From positions 930,001 to 994,000 of the forward strand of contig CP137327.1 of NCBI GenBank assembly GCA_033182465.1: a stretch of 64,000 nt of DNA. Reading direction: 5' to 3'. Positions 1-10,872 of the stretch are shown one piece after another; within the stretch, counting starts at the first letter, position 1; each line of letters begins with the position of its first letter. The translations under genes were made by a program, and so were the position numbers. The notes under the pieces are model-generated. The model saw nothing but the letters and a program-made list of their open reading frames with translations. It searched no databases and was not told the origin of the DNA. This DNA is from Sanghuangporus weigelae. Taxonomy: Eukaryota > Basidiomycota > Agaricomycetes > Hymenochaetales > Hymenochaetaceae.

Positions 1-129
1 AGCTTGACAGAGGCGCCCACAGCCGCCATAATCCAGCAATGCCGCCATCATCAGTCTCCCTCCTACCCCCACCTACCTTCCCATTGACTATGTTCCTTAT
101 GCATGTTAGTTCCTTGACGAATCTACAAG

Positions 130-3100
130 ATGGAAACTGATGTTCGTGGTACTGATGGTACGTCCACAACCTTCTTGGTTGACGTTCTCGCAGGTATTTA
201 CCTGCCATTCAACCAAGGAGCTCAAGGGCGAGATTTTGCCAATGAAACATGGGTAGAAGATGGCAGAATGCTGTCGCCGACCTCAAATGCAACGATGGAC
301 AGTGAACGGCGCAGTTTGACGAGCCCGAACCATCGTATCGTGCAGAGGCGCTGGACGAATCCGGAGGATGATTTGAGATCGCATGCCAGCTTGCATAGCA
401 AAGTCAGCAGAGCAGATCTCAGTGATGCGGGTATTTCTAGTGCGTATACCATATTAGATGTCCATGTCGAAGAGCGTCGCTGACGTTCTCGTTTGCTCTC
501 GTTCTGATAGCTACGCCAAGCGAAAAGGGACAACACGCGACCAAAGCGGCTCCTCCAGTTGCCGTTGGTGAATTCAAGGAATTCATATGGTAATTTGTAT
601 TCCAATTCGAGAAGTTTCCGGTGTTGCTGACTATTCGTCCAGGGCATGCCAGGACGTTGAGAAATATGTGCGTACAATGCTATGCTTCGTAACAATTGAG
701 TTGAGATTAGACGCTCAACTTTGATGCACAGCTCGAGAGTTTCACACATCAAGTGCAGAAGCTTGGCTCTGCCTTCGGGCTCGTCAAAGCATCCCGTGAA
801 CTGCACAACAATCTCTCACAGGTCCGGGCGTACTTTGAGGAGAATGCCCAGACGTTGGGTCTCCTGCTGAACAAGATCAAGGCAGCGAAGAGCCCGAAGC
901 AAGCAAAGAAGCGTAAGAAGCGTCGAGGGACTTTATCTGGTCATTCCAATGGAGCATCAAGTATATCAGAGAACTCGACGGATAACTTCATTGGAGCGCT
1001 AAACAAGCTTGCCAAGTCAGTGAATAGATTTTATTCAGGTACGCGCCTTTTGCGAGTAAAGAAGGTCCTTTTTTTCTGATATTCTCCAAGCTGTCATGGA
1101 TTTTGAAGATTATAATGATGATGAAGGGAATAAGGCTCTACAAGAATTTGAGATAGAACTCAGGGTGTGTACTTTGATGATTCATCTGTTATGATCTAAT
1201 AGTATCCTGTTCATGCTATGTAGGTACTCTCTGGAGGTCTTGAATTCTTCAGTACGTCTTTGTTTCCCAGTCCTACTTCACATTATCTACAGCATATCAA
1301 TCCCGCCTGTATTAATCCGCATGCCTATCTACAGGTGTTGATGGAGAATCCCATGAGCTGCGAAGATTCGTAACCGCACGTGCTAGCTCTTTGAGAGCGC
1401 ACTTGGACAATCTGTCCGATGCTTTGAATCGATTTGAGACTATCGGTGAATATATTTCTGCCGTCATGCCAAGCTGATGCACTGATATTCGTCAGGGATA
1501 CCGTGCATAAGTTTTGCGCAGAAGCGCTCGTCAAAGATGCTTTTGAACGCCGCAACGGTGGCAACATTCTTTGCGGGCGTTGCAGGCAAGTCGGCCCGTT
1601 TGAACATGTTTGGCATAGCAGGATAATAATGATGCTATATAGCTACGACTCTTCAATATTCCGTAGAGTTGCCTTCCTCAAAGAGAGAAGAAGTGATCAA
1701 CACTCTTTGGTTCATATCCCTGGTCTTGAGCATTGGCGCTGCGATCACTGGAATGTTGGCTATGACGTGGCGGCTTGCAGTATTGTATGTGCTGTTTGCC
1801 AAGTTGAATTATTGTGGTTACCGACCATAGCATTTTATCCATCGGTTTAAGCTCAAGTCCAAAACGCCATCTTCCCTGGTATATCAGATTCTGGTTTAGG
1901 TCCGGTTACTTGGTGTTGCTTATTGCTTCCGTCATCGCGTTTCTTGCCGGACTTGTCATATTCGTTTTCGATACGATGGTAAGAGAAAGCGATTCGCAAG
2001 ATTCTCCTATTTACTCGGATTTCCTTGTTTTAGCCTATGACATCATTTTGGGTCGTCACTGCTTGCACGATGCTTTGCGTGCTCGGATTAGCATCTGTTT
2101 CGGTTCTATTCTTGAAGGAGCGCTATTCCTTCAGTCAGGTTCGGAACGAGTTGCGAAGGGATCTAAGTCCTGTCAAGTGGTCACGTATCTACGAGCATGC
2201 CGATGAAGGGTGGTGGTACTGGCTCCGATTCCATTTATTCGAACGGCTTCGGGAGAAAAGGCGCATGCTTGTTAAGCAGTATTCAGATGCTGCGAACACG
2301 AACGCGAGCAAGTCCGTAAAGCTGAAGAACATTCTATGCTCCGTCGTTTGCCTTCCCCGATTTGGCAGAAAGATTAAGCGATATAGAACCGAGGATTCTG
2401 AAATGGGACTTGATGGAGTTGTTGATGAATCCAAACGACCGGAACCTTGGAGAAAGAGTTCAAAGAAAACGGCAGCTATGCCGCATCGAATGACTCATAG
2501 TCGTTCTCACAGAGACGGATCGCGACATCAACAATCCCCGGGAGATGATGCTTTGACTCACTGGTACAACGCTCAGGTGAAGCAACTTAGTTTGAGCATG
2601 TCCGCACCAGTGAATACGCGTGCTGTCCACCTGCAATTCTCGCCGGATAGTCATTGGCTAGTTGTGTGCTATAAGTACGAATGTTGCGTCTTTGATGTGG
2701 AGGTAAGTATACATCCTCGAGTGCCCTTGGCGGCCTCGAATTAAACCTGTTTCAGAAATCCTTTGACTACCATACAACATTGCGTCATCATGCGAGGAAC
2801 GCTAAACAAGTCGAATGGTCACCGGGTGGAACGCGCCTGATCACCCGCACAAACGACTCTGTGAAAGTCTGGAGTGTTGATACTCAAGATGTGTGTCAAT
2901 TTTTTTCTATTACCTATCTCGGAAATGATTGACGGAATGCCCGCGAATTCAGCAATTCCAATATGAAGAAACGATCCATTTCGACGGTGTGGAGGAAATC
3001 TCTGATATACAGTGGTTGAATGATTCTGGTCAGCTTTACCAACAATTCCCGCTCCTCATTGATCCGAAGGTGCTTTAGAATTCCTTGCGATTGCCGATGA

Positions 3101-4627
3101 ATCACATTTCTTCCGAGTCGTGAGTATTGGCGGCTTTCCTAGATCATCTTCGTCTCAGATATATCCATGATATGTTGCAGAACGTTTCAATGGATCCGCC
3201 GACAAAAACTATGTATGACCCTGAGCCCGAGAATTCCCTACTCGAGATATATTACTTGTATACACTACCGGACTCGGAGCTTGTCATGATAGTAGGCGCC
3301 AGAAACATTGAAGATCTGGATGAAGACAAAGCCATTGATTGCATTATTGGTGAGTTTGAATTCTCGTAGTTGGGCATCTCTATTCATAAGTCGTATTCGC
3401 TATAAGTCTACGAGATGAAGTCAGGCGAAACTGAACAAGCTGACACAAGAAGTCAGGCGTCTTGGGCGACTTACAGAGATTACGCTGAAGGCCGAGGCAT
3501 TATAAAAAGGCGAGTCTACGAGTCTGTAGGAGCATTGCATGGAAGTGCTGATATGATTACAGACGTATCCCTCTCTTGAATGAACTGGAGAGCTTATGTT
3601 TCGGAACGTGCGTTGATATAGAAGCGAAACGGCGACGCATGGTGATCAGTTATTCGGACAAGGTGAGCCTTTTACGGCAAGACAAGTATAAAGGCTCACT
3701 GTTGATCTGTCACGAACGTAAGCCCCCGGAGCTATGGACAGTTACTCTTGAGAGCGAACGTGTTCACATCAGCCTGGAAAGAGAACTCGTAAGGAAACTG
3801 GAGCTGGATGAGAAGCAAGATGATGAAGCAGAGTGGGGTGAGGCATTCCTGATAGGTCCATCTCAAAATGTTGTTGCGTGCGCGGAAGATGGTCGGTAGA
3901 TACTATTCCGATTTATGTGCGGCTACTGACAGAACTTGGTCCTGTAGGGATAATGTACTTCTGGGACATCGAGGAATCATCACATGAACAATTTCATCGT
4001 CTCAAGATTATCGATGAGGACGAGGAAGTGGAAGAGCTCCCGCTGATATCTTGGATCGGACCCCGCGCAGATAGCATCTTGCCTATGATGGCGACTGCCG
4101 GGAAGGGCTTTTCACTCAAGATCTGGGCACCGTTGAGGCAGCCGACACTTGACACGGATGATCAGCATCACGGACCGATGGATGATGGTATTGTGCGAGT
4201 TGCACCTTCAAGCTCAAACGGTACCCGGCTGATAGCGCCTTCGGTCAGCTATTTTATTTAATTATCCTAGACTTCTCTTAACGATAGATAATGTCACCTG
4301 CAGGACTCGGGGTTAGGACAGGTACGGCCAACGGGCGCGCATACGCAAACGCATACACCACCGTTTCCTACGATCGCCTTGCCCAGGACTGAGCGCTCTG
4401 AAGGAGTGCAGAGCTTTGGACCATCTGCTTCCCCGGTAATCATGGACTTCCCTTATGGAGCTCCTGCGGCACATCTCAATCCACCGAGCGCGGAGGATAA
4501 CAGGAGCTCACTTGATGAGAGGAGCTCGCACTTGGCTGCTGGTAGCCAATACTGTACGTCACCGGAATCATCGGTGAAGGACGAGGACGCTCTTGCTGGA
4601 CATGACACGAGAACTGCTGATGAATGA
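130..4627 (+). CDS. Four-TM membrane domain fused to WD40-type beta-propeller protein
   Basis: Function unknown; I read it as a membrane-anchored scaffold protein. Exons join in phase across many short introns. An N-terminal helical segment (about 740-1060, with a Lys-rich patch) is followed by four hydrophobic helices, encoded near 1530-1600, 1690-1790, 1890-1975 and 2037-2110. The second region reads TTLQYSVELPSSKREEV then a long hydrophobic helix, a sequence style I recall from many agaricomycete membrane proteins. A polar Arg/Ser-rich linker follows. From about 2560 come WD40-like blades (LQFSPDSHWLVVC, VEWSPGGTRLITRTNDSVKVW, GIMYFWDIEE). The tail is Ser/Pro-rich and stops at 4627. Seen: the helices and WD-like motifs. 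Inferred: one gene, since phases connect and no stop or promoter-like gap separates the parts. The start at 130 is uncertain, and it could still be two genes split near 2000. Confidence 0.7.
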
Positions 4628-5169
4628 ACGAATTGATCCGATGTACATGTTGATTTTTGACGGACGCTATTCTATTTTTCTCTTGAAGCGTCATCTCTCT
4701 CGGCTGCTTCTCCCCAGAACTCATGGACTCTTAATGGAATTTGCGGACTGTATTATTATCATACAGGTTCTATTTTCTGTATACTGGCACTAAACCATCT
4801 CCAAGTAATTATCGATTTGATTTTTCTTACAAAGTATTTCAAACCCATTCTGATGCATCGAAACAAGATGACCATGTTGAAGATGGAATTACGTATGCAG
4901 CACTTAAGAGTCAATTTTGTGCAATGGCTGGGAACTGTCAATAATGCTGATGCCTCTATGACACAGGGAATGACAATGAACGACTGAGTTGAAGTGATGC
5001 ACGGAATGGAAGGTTTTTCTTTGGCAGGCATAATCTTTTCAAGTTGTATGTTGCCAAAGCCCTTTATTCGAAATGACACTATGTAGTACTCTTATCGTCT
5101 TACGTGACTTCAAGTTCAAAGGGCTTAATATTGGATTACAGCAAAAGAATATTTATGCAATCAGGACTT
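4628..5169. other. Intergenic, no gene seen
   Basis: This is the 3' flank of the WD40-type gene. It is AT-rich with only short open frames that lack splice-consistent extension or any recognisable domain. I see no RNA gene here. Confidence 0.5.
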
Positions 5170-5171
5170 TA

Positions 5172-5563
5172 CAGCGTGTTCAGAAAACCTTGACAGTGTC
5201 AACTTTTCATATATTTTTTTCGCTTAGCCTCGGCTGTCCGGTTTGGGAAAGCCGCACACTCACTCACAACTTCCGCGTGAACCCGAGTGATCGACACTAT
5301 CTACTATGTTTAAGAGACACAATATAATACAATTCAGACTGGGAACTCTGTGTCCTGCACAGTGCATGACCTACTTAATACCAACATGGCTTGCAATGCT
5401 TGTCTCTGCCAGTATTGCAAGAGGGATGATAAGCTGTGGTGGGAAGTGTAATAGCATAACTAACTGCACACAAAAATGGGCAGCCGAGGTTTTCCCATAA
5501 GGCAGGACCCTGAGCAAAAAATATATATGAAAAGTTGACTGTCAAGGTTTTCTGAACACGCTG
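5172..5563. mobile_element. MITE with ~50-bp terminal inverted repeats, Tc1/mariner-like TA flanks
   Basis: Both ends carry the same sequence in inverted orientation. The left end begins CAGCGTGTTCAGAAAACCTT and the reverse complement of the right end begins identically. The match runs about 50 bp with one 2-bp indel, through CAACTTTTCATATAT. TA dinucleotides flank the element on both sides (5170-5171 and 5564-5565), as expected for a TA target duplication of Tc1/mariner-type elements. The interior has no long open frame, so it is a non-autonomous element. A CCTCGGCTG motif also recurs in inverted order inside. High arm identity suggests fairly recent insertion. It ends about 29 bp before the E-box of the first MATE gene. 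Confidence 0.8.
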
Positions 5564-5591
5564 TAATTGAAATTTCGGACTTCGGACCGGC

Positions 5592-5597
5592 CACGTG
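5592..5597. promoter_or_regulatory. CACGTG E-box in MATE copy 1 promoter
   Basis: The core lies in CCACGTGATCCGGA, 119 bp before the ATG. The same extended block sits in the promoter of the second MATE copy while most bases around it have diverged. bHLH factors of the Cbf1/Pho4/Ino2 type bind CACGTG in other fungi; the factor here is unknown. Confidence 0.45.
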
Positions 5598-5657
5598 ATC
5601 CGGAGAATAGAGAGTCCAAAAAGATCGACGGAGTACCAATGAACTAGAACTTCGTGT

Positions 5658-5664
5658 TGAGTCA
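5658..5664. promoter_or_regulatory. TGAGTCA bZIP (AP-1/Gcn4-type) site, MATE copy 1
   Basis: The heptamer lies in TTGAGTCAAAA, 53 bp before the ATG, and is preserved in copy 2 at 8913-8919. TGAGTCA/TGACTCA is the classical Gcn4/AP-1 half-site pair. It may lie in the 5' UTR, and binding is inferred only. Confidence 0.4.
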
Positions 5665-5710
5665 AAACGTAGGTTCGTTCGCTTCACGTCTATCTTCAAT
5701 CCAAACCTCC

Positions 5711-7630
5711 ATGTCATCCACATATGCTCACTACGCCGCCGCCTCCTCTTCTGTCCCAACAGATTATGGCTTGCTCGCACGTTATGCCAATGCTCACCCG
5801 GAGCTCGTCCGTCAGGACGAAGGCGGAGAGGACGCGGAGAACCATGATAGTGACTATTTGACGGTCCCAGAGCATTCTCTTAGTTGTCGACGACGTAGTG
5901 TCTCCCCAAATTCCCGTCGTCCAGTCGTGCCGACTATGGCGTCTCTTCCCCCTCCGTTTGATTCTTCCGAGACCGCCCCTTTGCTTGGTCCAAACCCGCC
6001 AGTACCGTGTATCGTCGAGGAGGGCGATATTCCAGATCAAGAAAAGCCCGAGCCTGGCCCTCTCACCACATACTGGGAGGAGACAAAGATTCTTCTGAAG
6101 TATACATTGCCAGTGTACGGCACGCAGCTGCTCGAGTATTCGCTCGTCATTGCTTCAGTCATCAGCATTGGTCATTTGTCGACGGTCGCTCTAGCTGCAT
6201 CCACCCTCGGATCGATGACCGCGTCCGTCACGGGATACAGTATCTTGCAAGGTTTCGCTAGCACCCTTGACACTGTGCTTCCTTCAGCCTGGACTTCGGA
6301 CCAACCTCAGCTTGTCGGCCTTTGGTCTCAACGCATGACTATCATAATGACTATCATATTGATTCCAATAGGATCAATCTGGTTCTACGCAGAGCCTATT
6401 CTACTACTCCTGCGCCAGGATCCGGAGGTCGCCAGCCTTTCAGCACTTTATCTGCGTTGGGCACTCCTTGGATTACCGGCCTATTCATTCAATCAGATTT
6501 CGCGCCGGTATTTCCAGTCACAGGGCCTCTTTTCTGTCCCAACGAGAGCGATGGTGATTGCTGCGCCCATCAATGCTTTTCTCAATTATTTGCTTGTATG
6601 GGGACCTGAGTCGATTCGACTTGGGTTTATAGGAGCGCCTATTGCAACGGCGATTTCATTCAATTTAATTTTTCTCTTTTCGGTCTTTTATGGGATCTTC
6701 TGGGTCCCTAAAACAGCTTGGCATCCTCTGTCACGACGCATGTTTACCAGCCTTGGAATCCTTGTGCATCTTGGGATTGCAGGAGTCGGTCAGACTGCGT
6801 CTGAATGGTGGTCCTGGGAGCTTGTCGGTCGTAAGTCCCTATCCCTTCTCTCTCCTCCATGCTTTTGTTTTAAGTAGCGTTTTGGCAGTTGCCGCAAGTC
6901 AGCTTGGCCCAATTGTCTTAGCTACCCAGTCCGTCCTTCTGGTGTCTGCCTCCTCAACATATCAGGCTCCATTCTCACTCAGCATAGCTGCTTCAGTGCG
7001 AATAGGGAATCTACTTGGCGAAAGAAATGCTCATCGTGCCGACATTTCTGCAAAGGCCTCGTTCCTTGTCGTTCTCGTTATCGAAGGATTAAATAGGTAC
7101 GCTATTCTGGAAATAGTTTATTTATTCGAGATTTTCGGAGGCATAATCTAAAAATATTCAATACTTCCGTTCATAGCGCCATGTTCCTCATTTTCCGGAA
7201 CAAATGGGGATACCTTTTCAATAACGATCTGGAAGTAATCGGCCTCGTCGCATCTATACTCCCGCTTGTCGCGCTTTTCCAGGTCTTCGATGGTCTCTCG
7301 GCCTGCATCGCAGGAGTTCTTCGTGCCCGGGGGAAGCAAACAACGGGTGCACTGCTCAACCTCTCTGCGTACTACATCCTCGGAATTCCCTTCGGATTAT
7401 GGCTTGCTTTTCCGCACAAACTGGGACTGATGGGATTATGGATAGGATTGACAGTTGCGCTCGTTTATTGCTCTGCTGTGGGGCTTTGGCTATGCTTGAG
7501 GACTGATTGGGAGAGGGAGGTAAGGAAAGTTGTGATGAGGATGGAGAAGGAGCGAGTAGAGAGCGAGAGGCTCCTCAACGAGTCTGAGGCGTATGAGAAT
7601 GGTGCGGGTCCTGTTGGAGGTGGGCCGTAA
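5711..7630 (+). CDS. MATE-family efflux transporter, tandem copy 1
   Basis: Predicted proton- or sodium-coupled exporter of organic cations or metabolites; the substrate is unknown. Exons 5711-6830, 6889-7096 and 7177-7630 give 593 residues. A ~120-residue hydrophilic N-terminus holds Ser/Arg stretches and an acidic dileucine signal (ETAPLL, residues 87-92). It is followed by the MATE fold starting near [18 protein letters not shown], with a dozen hydrophobic helices and conserved stretches such as [11 protein letters not shown] and [11 protein letters not shown]. The resemblance is to the fungal Erc1-like branch. The dileucine signal suggests sorting to the vacuolar membrane (inference). It forms a tandem pair with 8971-10872, with identical intron positions and phases. 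The shared promoter motifs and the nearby MITE could influence expression. The ATG at 5711 was chosen because it aligns exactly with copy 2. Confidence 0.93.
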
Positions 7631-7643
7631 GATAGACACATTG

Positions 7644-7690
7644 GTAAGTTCAAAGTCTCTTGCCTATTTCTGTACTAATGGCTTGTTCAG
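7644..7690 (+). other. Probable 3' UTR intron of MATE copy 1
   Basis: Thirteen bases after the stop lies a GTAAGT donor, followed by a TACTAAT branch-like motif and a TTCAG acceptor, 47 nt in all. This matches the intron style of the neighbouring genes. The duplicated segment in copy 2 has lost the donor. It is a prediction from signals only. Confidence 0.4.
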
Positions 7691-7942
7691 ATGACGCCGT
7701 CAATGGAGTTACGTTCCAAGGACGCGTTAGACTTATTTGATATCATAACGACTGTTTACTTCTTCACATTCACCAAGGAAAGTGACACGGCACAAATCTA
7801 AAGCGCAGAAGGAGAATAGATGGTAAGCATCCTCTTCACTTTCAATCATGACTTTTACGTTAAATAGGCTCTTATACAGTATATAGGCATATCGACTCGT
7901 GATCTATAACCCAATGACTTTGGAAACTGGCGCTTGCGGATA

Positions 7943-7962
7943 ACATACATACATACATACAT
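7943..7962. repeat. (ACAT)5 microsatellite
   Basis: Five perfect ACAT units lie in the MATE copy 1 downstream flank. They are absent at the matching place after copy 2. Confidence 0.9.
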
Positions 7963-8838
7963 AGAATGGCACGATGCTGATCTGAATATTACTTGGATCC
8001 GCTTTTCGCTTGCGCGACGTCATCAACCAGTACCCCTGTGAATATACACTTTCACGGGTCAGAAGCAGAAGGGAGTATAATCGCAGCCAACTCGGGTGGC
8101 ACACGATTGATATAATTCCGCATTTGTGACTTAGGAAGTTTTTGACATCATGATTTTCACTTATGGGAATATTGATATCCATATCAGTATATGAGAAAAT
8201 AGCCTGGTAAGTTTACGTACACGTACACGGACTCTGATTTACCCCATTTTTCATAGCACCAACGCCCACGTCCATACCCACGAAGCATTAGTCTCTGCCA
8301 CCACCCTTTATCTTCTGCTCTAAAAGCAATATGTTCTGCATTCATCTTACCGAACTGATTGTCTTGTTGCCAAGCGTCATTTCATTCTTCATATAGATGC
8401 CTTATTTACCTCTCAATGCGGATGGCATACACTAGCAAGTGTCCGAGATGCATACTAGAGAGGTAAGGAATACACCATGGTTCAATCTTTGCATGCTTTG
8501 GTGGATAACACATTGATGTTCTAGGAGAACAAGGCGTTCCGTCTTTGTCTTAAGATGGCTCTTTCACACCTGAACTTCAAATTATATCTAAGTGGTTACC
8601 AGGTTAGTCCCCTGCCATATAGCCTTAACCTAGGCAGCGCCTATCTGTTCCTGTTTGAAAGCAAGTTCACATATAACCATTCATTCCCCCTTTGACTTGA
8701 ATGGGAACTAGATTCGGCCAAGATGGTGCGAACAGAATTTTCACACACTGCGCCCTTCCGTCATTGCAGTAGTCAAGATTCTGACTCGAGTGTAGCCAGT
8801 ATCAATCAAGGACAAAGGGATTGCAGATTCGGAGCGAC

Positions 8839-8844
8839 CACGTG
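8839..8844. promoter_or_regulatory. CACGTG E-box in MATE copy 2 promoter
   Basis: The core lies in CCACGTGATCCGGA, 132 bp before the ATG. It is the counterpart of 5592-5597 in copy 1. The preserved 14-mer in an otherwise diverged promoter suggests function. Confidence 0.45.
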
Positions 8845-8912
8845 ATCCGGATAAAAGAGTAAATTGGGAGTTCCGCAAAGTGCATAGCGATCGATGGGTC
8901 TCGACTTTGCAT

Positions 8913-8919
8913 TGAGTCA
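8913..8919. promoter_or_regulatory. TGAGTCA bZIP-type site, MATE copy 2
   Basis: The heptamer lies in TTGAGTCAAAA, 58 bp before the ATG, and matches 5658-5664 of copy 1 in both sequence and order relative to the E-box. Confidence 0.4.
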
Positions 8920-8970
8920 AAATGGAAGAGACTAGAGTTCATTCTACGTTTACCTTCGATCCAGGCCTCC

Positions 8971-10872
8971 ATGTCATTCACATATGCTCACTACGCGGCT
9001 TCGTCGTCTTCAATCCCGACAGATTATGGCTTGCTCGCACGGTATGCTAACGCACACCCGGAGCGCATCCGTGAGGAAGAAGAAGCAGAAGACACAGCGA
9101 GCCACGAGAGCGATTTCATGAGAATTCCGGGGCGTTCTCCTAGTCGTCATCGACGTAGTGTCTCCCCAAATTCCCGTCGTCCAATCGTCCCGACTCTGGC
9201 CTCTCGTCCCCATCCATTTGACATTTCCGAGACGACTCCTTTGCTCGGTACAAACCCACCATTACCGTGTATCATTGAGGAAGGAGATATACTGGACGAA
9301 GAAACGCCAGAACCAGGCCCTCTCGCCACATACTGGGAGGAGACAAAGACTCTGTTCAAGTATACATTGCCAGTGTACGGCACGCAGCTGCTCGAGTATT
9401 CGCTTGTTATTACTTCAGTTATCAGCATTGGCCATTTGTCGACTGTCGCCCTTGCTGCGTCCACACTCGGATCGATGACCGCGTCCGTCACAGGGTACAG
9501 TATCTTGCAAGGTTTCGCGAGCACTCTTGATACCGTGCTTCCTTCGGCCTGGACTTCGGACCAGCCCCAGCTCGTAGGCCTTTGGTCTCAGCGCATGGCC
9601 GTTATAATGAGTACTTTATTAATACCCATAGGATCAATTTGGCTCTATGCAGAGCCTATTCTACTACTCCTGCGCCAGGATCCGGAAGTTGCCAGTCTTT
9701 CGGCTCTTTACCTGCGTTGGGCTCTCCTTGGTTTGCCAGCCTATGCTTTCAATCAAATCTCGCGCCGGTATTTTCAGTCACAAGGCTACTTTTCTGTCCC
9801 AACGAGAGTGACGGTGATTGTGGCGCCCATCAATGCTTTTCTCAATTATTTGCTTGTATGGGGACCTGAGTCGATTCGACTTGGGTTTATAGGAGCTCCT
9901 ATTGCTTCGGCGATTTCGTTCAATTTGATTTCGCTCTTTTCGATCCTGTATGGGACCTTCTGGGTTCCCAAAACAGCTTGGTATCCTCTATCACGACGTA
10001 TGTTTACTAGCCTTGGAATTCTTGTACAGCTTGGGCTTGCAGGAATTGGACAAATTGCTTCTGAATGGTGGTCCTGGGAGCTTATCGGTCGTAAGTTGCC
10101 ATAGCCCCGTTCTCCTCCACAATTTATGGTCTGACCTGACCAATGGTATTCTGCTAGTCGCCGCGAGTCAGCTTGGACCGACTGCTTTAGCTACGCAGTC
10201 TGTCTTGTTGGTGTCTGGGTCCATGACATTCCAGGCTCCATTTTCACTCAGCATAGCCGCCTCAGTTCGAATCGGGAATCTGCTTGGAGAAAGGAACGCC
10301 CATCGAGCCGACATTGCTTCAAAAGCTGCATTACTTGTCGTCTCTGCCATTGAAGCAACAAATAGGTACGCCTTTAATGGGCATTGCTTTGTTTGCGTTT
10401 TCAGGATTACATGAAATCACTAAATGCTTCCTTGGACAGCGCCATCTTCCTCGTTTTCCGGCACAAATGGGGATATTTGTTTAATGATGATTCGGAAGTA
10501 ATCAACCTCGTCGCGTCTATCCTACCACTCGTTGCGCTTTACCAGATCGTCGATGGTCTCCAGGCTTGTTGTGCAGGAGTTCTTCGTGCACGTGGAAAGC
10601 AAACGACGGGTGCGCTGCTCAACCTTTCAGCGTACTACATTTTTGGTATTCCTATTGGATTATGGCTTGCTTTCCCACGCAACTTGGGCTTGAAGGGACT
10701 GTGGATAGGATTGACGGTTGCGCTTTTCTATTGCTCTGTTGTGGGGCTTTGGCTGTGCTTGAGGACCGATTGGGAGAAGGAGGTGAGGAAGGTCGAGATG
10801 AGGATGGAGAAGGAGCGTATGCAGGGTGAGCGGCTCCGCACCGTCTCTGGGGCCATTGGGAATGAACTATAA
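8971..10872 (+). CDS. MATE-family efflux transporter, tandem copy 2
   Basis: Close paralogue of the gene at 5711-7630 with the same predicted export role. Exons 8971-10090, 10158-10365 and 10440-10872 give 586 residues. Exons 1 and 2 have exactly the lengths of those in copy 1 (1120 and 208 nt). The last exon is 21 nt shorter, at a variable Glu/Arg-rich C-terminal tail. The membrane core is nearly identical ([30 protein letters not shown]). The divergence lies mainly in the N-terminal cytosolic segment and the tail. The ETTPLL dileucine signal is kept at residues 87-92. Both copies have intact frames, so the duplicate is probably functional. The promoter keeps the E-box and TGAGTCA motifs but has no MITE. 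Confidence 0.93.

Larger units (their letters stand above)
7631..8970. other. Spacer between MATE copies; duplicated 3' flank in its first part
   Basis: No gene is seen. The first ~480 bp are recognisably related to the 3' flank of copy 2. Shared pieces include GATGACGCCG, AGTATATAGGCATATC, CAATGACTTTGG and GCGACGTCATCAA. The rest is unique and AT-rich, ending with the promoter of the second MATE gene. Confidence 0.6.

Noticed and set aside
222-806. 194-codon minus-strand open frame overlapping the start of the WD40-type gene
   Set aside because: The plus strand gives a continuous, phase-consistent spliced protein (AQLESFTHQVQKLGSAF...), and the minus frame shows no domain.
5375-5780. Overlapping open frames on both strands across the MITE end and MATE promoter
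   Set aside because: They run through the inverted repeat and promoter motifs, have no recognisable domain and are not shared with copy 2.
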